DNA of 64,000 nt, taken from NCBI RefSeq assembly GCF_024679245.1, contig NC_090173.1, forward strand, positions 28,236,160 to 28,300,159, written 5' to 3'. Below, piece after piece: positions 45,036-55,135 of the stretch. Position 1 is the first letter of the stretch; every line of letters starts with the position of its first letter. The position numbers and the translations under genes are program-made. The DNA is from Pseudorasbora parva (lineage: Eukaryota; Chordata; Actinopteri; Cypriniformes; Gobionidae). Below the pieces are notes generated by a model, which was not told the origin of the DNA, searched no databases, and worked only from the letters and a program-made list of their open reading frames with translations.

Positions 45036-45676
45036 CTAATGTTACCGGCCTCAGACCTAGGGGATATCTGGGCAGGCGGCAAATTATACACAGGCAGTGT
45101 GCACTGTGGATCGGTGAATAAACTGTGAAAAACACAGGAGGACAAAAGTTATGTCTTTCCACAGCGGCAGCCAGTTTATTTCTCAGATTGTTTATTAAGT
45201 CGTGATGTAGGAACGCCGTTTCTGGGTTCAAGCCTCAACTCATTTCACTTGAGAATGCCATTGAACGCCCGTTTATGAGTATTAAACATATTAAACATCA
45301 AACATTTAAAAAAGGTAAACATTTTAAATATTACAGTCTACACAACAGTCTCTATGGTCACAGCATTACCGAAATTAATATTTTAACGATTTATAAAAGA
45401 TGAATCACTATCTGGACATCTGGGATTTTTATATGGAGAAAAATGATTAAACTCACTCTTTAGCTGTTTTTATAATCCTTTGTAAATTACAACTCTTTTT
45501 TAGATTAAATACACTTTCTAACTCACTCAAACTCTATGCATCACACTTGGTGATTTACACAAGTTCAATGAAATTAACCTTTTACTGAATGATATTCATA
45601 CCTGTAAAAAACACGAGAGTTATGTCTTTCCACAGCGGGAGTCAGTATTAGTGTGTAAGCAATTTAAAAAAAATGT
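45036..45676. other. spacer between direct repeats, with its own short repeat
   Basis: GTTATGTCTTTCCACAGCGG occurs at about 45148-45167 and again at about 45619-45638, so this spacer looks like a separate insertion bounded by related sequence. No coding region. Confidence 0.4.
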
Positions 45677-45678
45677 AC

Positions 45679-45734
<56 letters not shown>

Positions 45735-45955
45735 ACACCTGGTGGCAATGTTAAAACAATTATTTCAATTAAACAGTGTGTTCATTCTGAAAAACTTTTT
45801 TGTTTGCAATTATAAGAAAATTACATCATGATACATTTCTGTGTCAAATGCATGTAAGTGTGTTTATTGTTTTGCTGACAATGTGCTTACAGTTATGAAA
45901 ATCTTGACTGGTGTTTTGTTCCTTGAGTGTAAAGTTTTGCTAATTGTGAAAAAAA
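45677..45955 (+). repeat. direct repeat, right copy, with (GT)n
   Basis: Diverged second copy of 44853-45035. An ACCAGTGTGTG start has expanded into about 25 GT units (45681-45730) before GCGCACACCTGGTGG. Confidence 0.6.
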
Positions 45956-46214
45956 AGACTGAAAATTTACTAAATCTTTTTATGAGTGACAATTAATCTT
46001 TGTTTTCTAATATTCACAGATTCTCTGGATTCATTAAAATGAAGTCAAGATGACTTACATGAATTAGGTCCTGGACCCCTGTGGAATTCGAATATTATCT
46101 TTCCAAGCAGGTCATAATTTAGACCTTATGAATGGGAAATCAGACCAGGCAACCTCTTTCTAATCTTCTATTGTTTAATTTTGGTGAGCCAGTGAGAATT
46201 GAAACATCAGTTTT

Positions 46215-46640
46215 CAGTTCTTACCTGACAAGAGTGGCACCTGCTGTGGTCTTCCACTGCTGCAGGCCATCTGCTACAAGGTTCAAAGTGTGCATTCAGA
46301 GATGCTCTTCTGCAGACATTGGTTGTAATGAGTGGCTATTTGAATTACTGTTGCCTTTCTATCAGCTCAAAAAGAGTTGAACCCGTCAAACCATTTTCCA
46401 CTGACCTCTGGCATCAACAAGGCATTTTCACACACAGAACTGCTGCTCACTGGATATTTTCTCTTTTTCTGGCCATTCTCTGTAAACTGTAGACATGGTT
46501 GTGCCATCACATTCCTTCCCCATTCTGCTGCTCAGTTTGAATTTCAGCAGATCCTTTTGATCATGTCTACGTGCCTAAATGCATTGAGTTGCTGACATGT
46601 GATTGGCCTACTAGACATTTGCATTAATGAGCAGTTAAAA
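46215..46640 (-). pseudogene. Tc1-like transposase N-terminal remnant
   Basis: The complement encodes STVYREWPEKEKISSEQQFC, then KCLVDARGQW, followed by a part corresponding to KATVTQITT; this is the helix-turn-helix region of a widespread fish Tc1-like family. Non-coding ends follow, such as ATGCATTGAGTTGCTGACAT and CATTTGCATTAATGAGCAGT at 46578-46636. Frames are broken by small indels and the DDE domain is missing. The other end of the same family is at 37.1 kb. Confidence 0.65.
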
Positions 46641-47110
46641 AATAATAATATTTTAAATACTATAGAGGTATTCACTTGTTATTTTGTAGTTCATAATAAT
46701 ACTACTACTACTAACAACAAAAGAGATATCTGAAACAAGGGGAATTTGAATTAGCATTATTTTCTGACAATAGCAATCTCTCATGAAACCTTGACCCTAT
46801 TAATCTTTTTGATCTCTTATCCACATCACTGGTTTTTCCTGAGCAAGTCCCACAATTCCTTGGCTATACAGCCACACTGCAGTATAATTCTGCAATGATC
46901 TGTGACATCAATCATATCGGCCCACAACTCCTGCAACCCCTTCCTGACTCCCATCCAGCAATGGTTGCCAAGTGAGGAGCCAATGCATTAGTCCAGGCCC
47001 CCACTATTAATTCTTCATGCCAGGTCTGCAGGCACTCTTTCAGATTGCCTCCACTGAACTTGCCTTGCATCGGCAAAACATCGGCAAGAAAATTATAACA
47101 CAAATATATA
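46641..47110. other. no gene recognised
   Basis: AT-rich, then a more balanced part at 46850-47090 with a minus-strand frame (46912-47235) that is mostly a microsatellite product. No domain was recognised. Confidence 0.4.
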
Positions 47111-47115
47111 TATAT

Positions 47116-47200
<85 letters not shown>

Positions 47201-47212
47201 CGAGAGAGCAAA
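47116..47212. repeat. (GA)n microsatellite
   Basis: About 46 GA units with two GC-containing interruptions near the right end. Confidence 0.95.
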
Positions 47213-47599
47213 GAGGAGCCAAAATAGTACCACACTGTATTTAGTGCTGGTTTTAGAGTGACTAGTCAAAGCCCTAACTTTGACACAATGAGATCATCTG
47301 AGCTGCAAGAAGGAATACATTAAACATTCTAGGCCAGCAGCTCTGGGAACAAACACAAGATCATGGGGCTGTACTACTGTGGGAAAAAAATTTTTGGTAC
47401 CGCTCAAGTCCACCATCTTGCTTTTTCTGTCCATTTGATTCTCTCTTTCTTTCTGTCATATGACCCTGTAACGCTGTCAATTCACTAGCCAATCTGGCGT
47501 GTTACTTTTATTTACTCATTTTTCTGGGGAAGTTTGTGTAAGCACAATAAAAAAAAAAAATTAAAAACCTTGCCTGGGGTAACTAACCCCAGTGAAAAA
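47213..47599. other. no gene recognised
   Basis: Nothing supported in this stretch. Short A and T runs occur at 47384-47392 and 47550-47566. Confidence 0.4.
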
Positions 47600-47865
47600 A
47601 GGCAAGCAATGAAGCAGAGCCTTATCCTGAGAGCACAGGCTTTGTTTTTTCGACGCGCCATCCTAAAAGAACCCATCTCTTGCGTGATACCCACAATTTT
47701 GAATATTCCTATCTAATATGATTTATGACTTGCAGGGTTGGCAAAATAATAATTATACACTGTTTAATATTAGGCCAGAGGAGAACTGGCACCCCGACTG
47801 AGTCTGGTTTCTCCCAAGGTTTATTTTTCTCCATCATGCCCTGATGGAGTTTTGCTGAGACTGAA
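47600..47865 (+). repeat. LINE-tail-like repeat, 5' part
   Basis: GACGCGCCATCC, AGAGGAGAACTGGCACCCCG and TCTCCCAAGGTTTATTTTTC match the complement of 60480-60680, the upstream part of the family that ends in (ATTG)n at 34.7 kb. Here it stops at CCTGATGGAGTTTTG and continues directly into DIRS sequence. Confidence 0.65.
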
Positions 47866-48110
47866 CACTGAAAAGAGTGTGTTAATGCCCTCCCAGAGGA
47901 CCACCTGGGAGTCGTATGGGACTCAACAACGATGCGGGCCCTAATGTCCCCTGCTCGTGTCGAGTCCATACGAGTGGAAGTCTCAGCTATGAAGCTAGGC
48001 CACAGCCGCACTGTGAAGCAGTTCCAGAGACTGCTGGGCCTTATGGCAGCAGCGTCCAACGTGATTCCGTCCGGCCTGCTATACATGAGACCCCTTTAGA
48101 GCTCCCTGTA
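47866..48110 (+). pseudogene. DIRS remnant 4: RT/RNase H-region fragment
   Basis: Forward frames give LNTEKSVLMPSQRTT, then after a shift LGVVWDSTTMRALMSPARVE, MKLGHSRTVKQFQRLLGLMA and ASNVIPSGLLYMRPL, matching the end of the DIRS reverse transcriptase and the start of its RNase H-like region. The sequence then breaks and the recombinase follows about 60 bp later, so most of the RNase H and linking part is deleted. Confidence 0.7.
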
Positions 48111-48129
48111 CGAGCTGACTGTATAACCT

Positions 48130-49002
48130 TAAGTGGAATGTCTTTTCCAACTGGTGTCGAGAACGGGAGGTGGACCCAGTCAACTACGCTGTGGCCTCAG
48201 TGCTGGAGTTCCTCCAGGACGGTTTCTCCACCAGGCTAACCCCATCCACTCTAAAGGTGTATGGGGCTGCCATAGGGGCTTTTCACTCACCTATAGATTC
48301 TGGACCTTTGGGGAGGCACCACTTGGTTGTACGGTTCCTCCATAAGGTCCGGAGGTTGAGGCCTGCGGCGGTTCTTGAAGGGTTGGCCGAGGCCCCCTTT
48401 GAGCCACTTGAGTCGGCAGAGGCAAGAAACCTGACACTTAAGGTGGCCTTTCTCCTCTCCATCACTTCTCTGAGAAGAGTGGGGGACCTCCAGGGCTTGG
48501 CGGTGACACCAATCTGCCTGGAGTTTGCCCCAGGCGAGGGGAAAGCCATCTTACACCCCATACCGGGCTTCGTGCCCAAGGTTCCATCTGTGGGGATGAG
48601 GTCAGTGTTTCTGCAGGCTCTTCATCCTCCGCCTCACGCAACGGCTGAGGAAGCTAGGCTGCACCTGCTCTGCCCGGTTAGGGCCTTGAGAATTTATCAT
48701 GAGAGGTCAGCACAATGGAGGAGATCGGACCAGCTGTTGGTGTGATTTGGCCCACCCAAGAAAGGGCTGCCTGCTGCGAGACAGAAGATCAGTAATTGGA
48801 TCGTCCAGGATATAGCCACGGCTTTTTGGGTACGCAATTTGCCTTCACACATGACCGTGACGGCTCACTCCACGAGGGGCTTGGCCTCCTCGGTGGCCCT
48901 CTTTTTCGGGAGCTTCGCTCATTGAGATTTTGGGGTTGGGCCAACCCTCACACCTTCATAAGGTTTTATAAGCTGGATCGGGCTAGGGTGCTTGCATCCT
49001 AA
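48130..49002 (+). pseudogene. DIRS-type tyrosine recombinase, one stop and one frameshift
   Basis: The open frame 48170-48745 (191 codons) reads VLEFLQDGFSTRLTPSTLKV, then FLLSITSLRRVGDLQGLAVT, where the Arg in SLRRVGDL is the first catalytic residue of tyrosine recombinases. A TGA at 48743-48745 replaces a residue in LLV-x-FGPPKKGLP. The same frame continues to AHSTRGLASSVALFF (H-x-x-R motif at 48866-48877). A shift between about 48900 and 48935 then leads to GWANPHTFIRFYKL, supplying the Trp and the catalytic Tyr. All active-site residues survive, but the frame is broken. The enzyme inserts circular DIRS DNA by site-specific-type recombination without making a target duplication. Confidence 0.8.
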
Positions 49003-49059
49003 GTGTACCTGGGGCCACTGGGTGCCAGATTGGTGCCAGATTTCATTCATACTTCAGAG

Positions 49060-49160
49060 ATGTCACGCCGAGGGCGTTTCCCCAGAGTGTTGTCACTCGA
49101 CGACGCAGTGTCTTGTTCCCTCACAGGGAACAAGGGTTATATACATAACCCAAGACGTTT
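49060..49160 (+). repeat. DIRS terminal repeat of remnant 4
   Basis: GACGACGCAGTGTCTTGTTC, CCTCACAGGGAACAAGGGTT and ATATACATAACCCAAGACGT resemble DIRS terminal sequences and match, with changes, the repeats at 41.55 and 3.46 kb. It marks the 3' end of remnant 4. Confidence 0.6.
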
Positions 49161-49554
49161 ATTGCCTACAAAAACAGCCGGTTTGGACTACAACAAGCTT
49201 CTTCCCGGGTTGGTGACATCATAAACCCTTGCTAGTCACCGGAGATGTGACTTCTGCCGGTAATGGTAAGGGGCGTGGCATTTCCAGACAACCTGTGTTT
49301 GGCACTTCAGCCAATAAAAATACATTAAATTACATTTGGCCATCTAACCAATTTAAGACCATTGCGCTTTTTTGGTGGGGGTGGGCTTTATAGAAGCAGG
49401 AAGCAAACGAGTCATTCAAAGGACAGTGGAGACAGCGGTGTGGAATAAAGGTAAAATATAAGAAAAATATGGCATAAAAAATTATTAAGACATGTTATAT
49501 TGCGTCCCTAAAACACAACCAAGCCTAGAAAAAAACATGGAACCACCCCTTTAA
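49161..49554 (-). mobile_element. TTAA-type MITE end fragment
   Basis: The right edge reads ACATGGAACCACCCCT followed by TTAA (49551-49554), a TTAA-type terminus in the complement (AGGGGTGGTTCCATG). GCCGGTTTGGACTACAACAA at about 49178 probably belongs to the same element. The left terminus was not identified. Confidence 0.5.
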
Positions 49555-49712
49555 TAAATAAGCTACAACATTTTATTGAAATAATGTATTAGTAAATGTT
49601 AAAATTAACATTAACAAATATTAATAAATGTTGTAGATGTTAAGTTCATTATTAGTTTGTGTAAACTAATGTACTACTGTTAACCAATGAAACCTTATTA
49701 TAAAGTGTTATA
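49555..49712 (-). repeat. AT-rich MITE end (AAAGTGTTA type)
   Basis: AATGTTAAAATTAACATTAA to ATGAAACCTTATTATAAAGT then GTTA matches the end of a common fish MITE family. No partner end was found. Confidence 0.45.
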
Positions 49713-49884
49713 CTTTTTCTTTTCTTTTTTTGACTAATAGAAGTTCTGAAGGCCGGTAACTTAAAACTTTAGTAGCAAAATGGGCTTTTGAATGAAAAAG
49801 TTCATTTCAAACCCTGCCTACAGTATTGTACTACTCCTTAAAAAACATGACTACTTAGTTATTTTTTTATGGAAAGTAATATAC

Positions 49885-50451
49885 TACACTGAAAAAAAGG
49901 TGTGTTTGATTTACATGATTTAATCATGTACATTGGATCCACATGAATCAATTAAGTTAAACAAACATAATTTTGTTCATATAACTTCAACATCATGGAA
50001 TGAAGTAATTTTTAAGTAACCAAATTGAGTAGTCTCAAAAGGATTTTAATGTCTCCCTAACAACAGTGGTGTGCAAAGGAAGATTGAGACCTAGCCTTTT
50101 TATTCACATCAAGCTTATTTTGTTTTTGTATACTTTTGTGGTCACTTGACTGTTTTATAAGACTGTACTAACTAGCTTTCATTTTATTAGCCAGCAATAT
50201 AGCACATAATGAACATGTCAAGTGCTATGAAATGCTCTTTAATGACATGTGCTGCCTCAGTCCACAGCACTGCTCTTCTCCACTATGGTAACCCAGTGTA
50301 ATTTAAATGGTTCTAATTATTAAAACATAATTAAACATTAAACATACTTAACTGGTTCACATTCACTTCAAAAAATATAATCTAGTAGATTGCACATTTT
50401 AATATGATTAAGTAAATTGGACAATGTGTGGTTTCTAGTTTTTTCAATGTA
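49885..50451. mobile_element. TA-flanked MITE, copy 1
   Basis: TA at 49885-49886 and 50450-50451. The 563-bp insert starts CACTGAAAAAAA and ends TTTTTTCAATG, an inverted repeat with one mismatch. A second copy, about 75-80 percent similar by eye over most of its length, is at 62614-63404. Confidence 0.7.
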
Positions 50452-50559
50452 CGTTACGTTTGTGTTGCTTTTTTCACATGGACTGGGCTTGCTTGTTTGT
50501 TTCTTAATCATTATTATTCATTCATTCTTTCACACCAAAAGTGCAAATGCAAAAGGAAA

Positions 50560-51140
50560 TTAAAGGTCGGGTAAGTGCTTTCTGGTAGGCCTAACCATTG
50601 TTGATATTTCAAATCACCCAAACAAACACGCCCCTGCCCCCAAAAGGGTCTCGGCCCTATTTTGATAGCTCCGCCCCACACATATACGTAACCCAGGCAA
50701 CGACTGTAGCAGAATCTGCGTAACTTATCCAGGTTGATTATTCAATGAAAAAGTCACCGTTCTCATGAACAACTCGATAGAACACGAGTACAAAAGTAAA
50801 ACTAACAACATATTACAATTATGACCAGATAAGAGTTATAGCGATCACAAAAACACACACAAACCGTTCTCATGAACAACTAGTACACAAGCACTACAGT
50901 CCAACTAAGGAACATATTACAATTATGACCAGATTAGAGTTATAGCGATCACAAAAACACAAACCGTTCTCATGAACAACTAGTACACAAGCACTACAGT
51001 CCAACTAACGAACATATTACAATTATGACCAGATTACAGTTGTAGCGATCACAAAAACACAAACCGTTCTCATGAACAACTCGATAGTACACAAGCACAA
51101 TAGTGCAGAAAAAACAACATATTACAATTATGACCATATT
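50560..51140 (+). mobile_element. TTAA-type element, left part, containing a ~100-bp tandem array
   Basis: TTAA (50560-50563) is followed by AGGTCGGGTAAGTGC and CACGCCCCTGCCCCCAAAAG, the start of a known type of fish TTAA element. An array of about 100-bp units follows. The element is interrupted at 51140/51141 by the Ngaro-type insertion and resumes at 56159. The right terminus could not be identified; the sequence near 56560-56600 (TAGATACGCCCC) is a candidate region. Confidence 0.6.
50756..51140. repeat. ~100-bp tandem repeat array, left part
   Basis: Units contain AACATATTACAATTATGACC, AGAGTTATAGCGATCACAAA and CCGTTCTCATGAACAACT. Three full units and the start of a fourth precede the insertion at 51141. 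The fourth is completed, and a fifth follows, at 56159-56275. Confidence 0.85.
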
Positions 51141-51252
51141 CACGAGTTCACACTTACATATAATTATATAGAGTAATATAAATGCGTATTTGGCGTGCTG
51201 TCCGGGGGGAGGGATTCGAGCTCGAACTTGGCCCGAACCCAGAGTACCCCCC
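51141..51252 (-). repeat. Ngaro-type repeat B2
   Basis: CACGAGTTCACACTTACATA to AACCCAGAGTACCCCCC, 112 bp, the terminal half-repeat at the 3' end of the element. It is identical by eye to B1 at 51450-51561. Confidence 0.85.
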
Positions 51253-51311
51253 CCTTCGTGTAAGTGGTTAGAACTAAAAGAGCAAAATGTGGAGAAGGGG
51301 TGGAGGAGGGA

Positions 51312-51449
51312 TGCTGATAAACTTTCAACAGAATGGAGGTAAGACTGCAGTGTATATATATGCACCTCTCGTTGATTAGCTGAGTGCTATCCACCTGTGT
51401 CAATTATCTGAAAGCCCTCCTCCCGAATCTTTGTTAATTAACATCGTTT
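51312..51449 (-). repeat. Ngaro-type repeat A2
   Basis: TGCTGATAAACTTTCAACAG to TTAATTAACATCGTTT, 138 bp, identical by eye to A1 at 56021-56158. It adjoins B1 with no gap, which matches the A-B junction expected in the circular intermediate. Confidence 0.85.
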
Positions 51450-51561
51450 CACGAGTTCACACTTACATATAATTATATAGAGTAATATAAATGCGTATTT
51501 GGCGTGCTGTCCGGGGGGAGGGATTCGAGCTCGAACTTGGCCCGAACCCAGAGTACCCCCC
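51450..51561 (-). repeat. Ngaro-type repeat B1
   Basis: 112 bp, second copy of B2; the internal region of the element starts beyond it. Confidence 0.85.
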
Positions 51562-51769
51562 AAAAAATGCTGAGCATAGGACAGCCGCCTGGCTAATTAC
51601 CCCCCAAAAAGCTGAGCTTGGCGGGCTGGCATTCGGGAAAGGGCCTGGTTGCTTGACCAGGGGGCCCCTGATGTTGTTTTGGTGTGCGTAGGTGGTAGAT
51701 TGTCTAAAAGAAGAAAAACGGGAAAAGAGAAATATGAGAGAAACAACAACAATAAAACATTTCCTTACT

Positions 51770-52435
51770 GTGTGGAAACTTTCCACTCTTTCACGCTGCG
51801 TGGAAACTTTCCACTCTTTCACGCTGCGTGGAAACTTTCCACTCTTTCACGCTGCGTGGAAACTTTCCACTCTTTCACGCTGCGTGGAAACTTTCCACTC
51901 TTTCACGCTGCGTGGAACCTTTCCACTCTTTCACGCTGCGTGGAACCTTTCCACTCTTTCGCGCTGCGTGGAACCTTTCCACTCTTTCGCGCTGCGTGGA
52001 ACCTTTCCACTCTTTCGCGCTGCGTGGAACCTTTCCACTCTTTCGCGCTGCGTGGAACTTTCCACTCTTTCGCGCTGCGTGGAAACTTTCCACTCTTTCG
52101 CGCTACGTGGAAACTTTCCACTCTTTCGCGCTACGTGGAAACTTTCCACTCTATCACGTTACGTGGAAACTTTCCACTCTTTCACGCTACGTGGAACTTT
52201 CCACTCTTTCACGCTACGTGGAAACTTTCCACTCTTTCGCGCTACGTGGAAACTTTCCACTCTTTCTCGCTACGTGGAAACTTTCCACTCTTTCGCGCTG
52301 CGTGGAAACATTCCACTCTTTCGTGCTGCGTGGAAGCTTTCCACTTTCTTTTGTGCTGGGTGGCGACTTTCCACTCTTTCGTGCTGCGTGGAAACTTTCC
52401 ACTCTCTTTTGTGCTGCGTGGGAACTTCCCGGTGG
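51770..52435 (-). repeat. 28-bp palindrome-bearing minisatellite (~24 units)
   Basis: The consensus unit is GTGGAAACTTTCCACTCTTT plus CACGCTGC. Each unit contains the perfect palindrome GTGGAAA-C-TTTCCAC. Variants are clustered: CACGCTGC units on the left, CGCGCTGC in the middle, CGCGCTAC on the right, with a short AACC block in between. Because 28 is not a multiple of three and no stop occurs in the unit, all three frames on both strands stay open and cycle through the same 28-residue period. The array lies just 3' of the recombinase stop in the element. Confidence 0.9.
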
Positions 52436-52523
52436 CTCGCTGAAAAACATGAAAGAACAGCATGAGTGTATGACTGGGAGATTAATTGCTTCATCCGCTG
52501 GGCCGGTGGCGACCCGGAGGATT

Positions 52524-53697
52524 TTAGCCGATAAGGGTTTGGTGGGCTTTTTTGATGTGGAAACGGTTGGTCCTGATGTAACTTTGGAAAGCGTCTGAGG
52601 ACCATCTCCCGAGATCTTGGATCTGCTGTTGGGAGAGGCCTTTTTGAGCTGCTGTGGTTGCAGCGCCAATGCGGAATGAATGGCTTGAGAAGTTTTTTGC
52701 TGGGACACCTGACTGCTGGAGAACAGATTTTAGATGTTTTTAGATGGAACCAAAAGCGTGTCACGGGTTTGTTTGATTCGTCTGTGAATAGAGGTTCCAG
52801 GGGAGATTTAGCTTGGGAATTTCTCCATTGGAGATAAGCCAGAACTGACTGGTATGGATGAATTGGTGATGAGAGATTAAAAATGTAGATAAAATGGCTT
52901 TTTTTTTTTTTTTTTTTTTTGGGTTTGGTCAGTCTTACTTCGCTTAATCAAATAGGAGATTGTTTCTCCATCTAGTACTGATAAGTCTGAGATGGTGGGA
53001 TGGCTTTTAGGGTCAAATTTTGAAGTGATAGCGAGTTCTGAGCATCTGAGAAACCCAAAAAAGGCTAGGATAAACATGGCGTCGAGTGTCCGGGCGGTAT
53101 GGAGAGGTTGGTAGCCTGTGCGGAGGGTACGGATACATTTGTTGAGGATGTCTAGTGTTATGGGTTGTCTGGTGTCAGGACGGGTGGGCTGAGATTTTTG
53201 AATCCCTTTGATCAGGAGGGAGGTTTGTGAGTTATTTATCTCCTGAGAAGGAGCACCATACATCAGTTTGTGGAAAAACTGAATGCCGCTCAGGTAACCT
53301 TTAATAGACCCAACTTGGAGGCCTTTAATGGTATTGAGGTAGGAAATAAACGAGGTGATTGAAAGGAGAGTGAAATCGGGGAACGGTATGTTGTAGGAAA
53401 TGTGGAATACTTTGAAATTTCTCCAAGCGGTCACGTAGGATTGGAGGGTCCTAGGAGACACCGCTTGGAGGATGGCGTCGAGCGATGCGTTGAGTAGGGG
53501 TTTTAGCGGGTGGGATACGGGAATATTAGTTGCGAATAGTGAGGTACTGGAGTTGGGAATTTGTCCGCCTCTGGAGCCAGCGTCCTGAATTTCTGAAATA
53601 GAAAGCAAGACAGGGAGTCAGCAACATAGTTTCTGATCCAGGGACGTGTTAAGCAATTATGAATATATGTTACTAAATATATTATAAATGTTCGCAA
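52524..53697 (-). pseudogene. Ngaro-type tyrosine recombinase with RNase H tail, two frame breaks
   Basis: Upstream (53697-53580) a frame reading NYVADSLSCF then KFRTLAPEAD looks like the end of an RNase H-like domain (ADALSR...). The recombinase starts about 53608: LKPLLNASLDAILQAVSPRT, TLQSYVTAWRNFKVF, SIKGYLSGIQFFHKL, RQPITLDILNKCIRTLR, then LAFFGFLRCSELAI, where the Arg after FL is the first catalytic residue, and IKRSKTDQ. A T/A homopolymer (52898-52920) then breaks the frame. It resumes with IYIFNLSSPIHPYQS and EPLFTDESNKPVTRFWFHLK, shifts once more near 52745, and ends HSFRIGAATTAAQKGLS (H-x-x-R), DLGRWSSDAFQSYIR (Trp and catalytic Tyr) and a stop at 52524-52526. All active-site residues are visible. 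About 350 residues in all, a normal size for this family. Confidence 0.8.
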
Positions 53698-54287
53698 TAT
53701 AATAATATTATAATGTTGATCACAAACGAGGCACCTTAAAAAATGGCATCATAGCAGATGCATAGGAATGGATTTAATTTATGTAATGCACCATTGTGTC
53801 GTTGTTGCAATGCCCTTAAAAATGCTTTTAGTGGCCCATTATTTCTCCCACGGGAAAGCTGGTACTATGAGCTGTTAAAGCTTGAATAGTGCTAAGGACT
53901 GTCATGTCCTGAGCTCCGGTGACCATGGAGAAGCGAACCAACTACCTTGATAAAATCCCCCAAACCGATTGAGGGGGTAGCGTCTGTGAACGATTATATA
54001 TCGATGGGGCACGAAACGAGATAGCTATAGCAAAATAGAGAAGGCTTTCCAATGAATTAGAAATATTAACCATAACCTGAGTTCGCCATGACATGCTTGG
54101 GTTATGGAGATGGGATCTTCTAGCGCTTGGACTGAGGATGCGAGCGAGAGGAGATGCGATATGAAGGGGCGACCCTGCGGAACGATGTGCATTGCAAAGT
54201 TTAAATGGCCAAGCAGGGCTAGAAATTCACGTTTTGAACTGTTGGATTTTATGTTGTCTCCTCTGCTCTCAAAGACACGAGTTAGCC
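53698..54287. other. internal region of the Ngaro-type element, no gene recognised
   Basis: Lies where the reverse transcriptase would be expected. No palm motif or other domain was found in any frame, supporting a deletion or replacement of the RT. Confidence 0.45.
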
Positions 54288-54955
54288 AGAGAAAACTGGG
54301 CTTCTACGGTAGCAGAGGGAACAGCACTGCTGGTGCAGTGGAGAAAGTTATTCAGAGAAACTGAGCTCCTGCGGGAGCAGAGGGAACAGCACTGCTGGTG
54401 CAGTGGAGAAAATTAGTTAGAGAAACTGAGCTCCTGCGGGAGCAGAGGGAACAGCACTGCTGTAGCCGTGGAGAAAATAACCAGAGAAACTGAGCTCCTG
54501 CGGGAGCAGAGGAAACAGCACTGCTGGTGCAGTGGAGAAAATTAGTTAGAGAAACTGAGCTCCTACGGGAGCAGAGGGAACAGCACTGCTGGTGCAGTGG
54601 AGAAAATTAGTTAGAGAAACTGAGCTCCTGCGGGAGCGGAAGGAACAGCACTGCTGTAGCCGCGGATAAAAATAACCAGAGAAACTGAGCTCCTATGGGA
54701 GCAGAGGGAACAGCACTGCTGGTGCAGTGGAGAAAGTTATTCAGAGAAACTGAGCTCCTGCGGGAGCAGAGGAGACAGCACTGCTGATCTGGTGGAGAAA
54801 ATCATTCAGGGAAACGAAGCTCCTGCGGGAGCAGAGGAAACAGCACTGCTGTTGCAATGGAGAAAATTAGTTAGAAACTTAATTCCTGTGGGAGCAGAGG
54901 AACAGCACTGCTGGTGGAGAAAATTAGCCAGAAAAACTGATCTCCTGTAGGAGAA
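54288..54955. repeat. 65-bp minisatellite (~10 units)
   Basis: The unit contains GAAACTGAGCTCCTGCGGGA, GCAGAGGGAACAGCACTGCT and GGTGCAGTGGAGAAAATTAG. Start-to-start distances measured on CTGAGCTCC are 64 or 65 bp for most units, shortening at the right end. Each unit has two small palindromes, GCTCC-TGCG-GGAGC and CAGCA-C-TGCTG. Two unit types (TTAGTTAG and TAACCAG or TTATTCAG linkers) alternate irregularly. Confidence 0.9.
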
Positions 54956-54999
54956 AAATGAGAGAAAATTAGATGGACAAATGGGAAACACGTTGTGTA

Positions 55000-55135
55000 A
55001 CCAGATCAATCAATCGATAAATCAACTTTATTTATTTAGCACTTTTACGATGACGATTGTTTCAAAGCAGCTTCACGGTGTTAAACGGGACAATACTGCA
55101 TCGGAATTTGATTTGGCTAAAAGATGAGACTCTTA
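55000..55135 (-). repeat. LINE-tail-like repeat fragment
   Basis: AATCAATCGATAAATCAACT, TTATTTATTTAGCACTTTTA and TTTCAAAGCAGCTTCACGGT match the family at 60.13 kb in the same orientation. It is nested in the Ngaro-type element, so the retroposon inserted later or was carried along. Confidence 0.65.

Noticed and set aside
51770..52435. CRISPR-like appearance (short palindromic repeat units)
   Set aside because: Units are directly contiguous with no unique spacers, no cas genes are nearby, and the DNA is clearly from a vertebrate.
51649..52598. Long open frames (about 255-265 codons) in all three plus-strand frames and several on the minus strand
   Set aside because: They are by-products of the 28-bp stop-free tandem repeat. 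The peptide repeats every 28 residues in every frame, so this is not evidence of a gene.
52877..53608. Crypton (DNA transposon) assignment for the tyrosine recombinase
   Set aside because: Cryptons lack terminal split direct repeats. The A1-B1-A2-B2 layout and the RNase H-like tail upstream favour a Ngaro-type retroelement.
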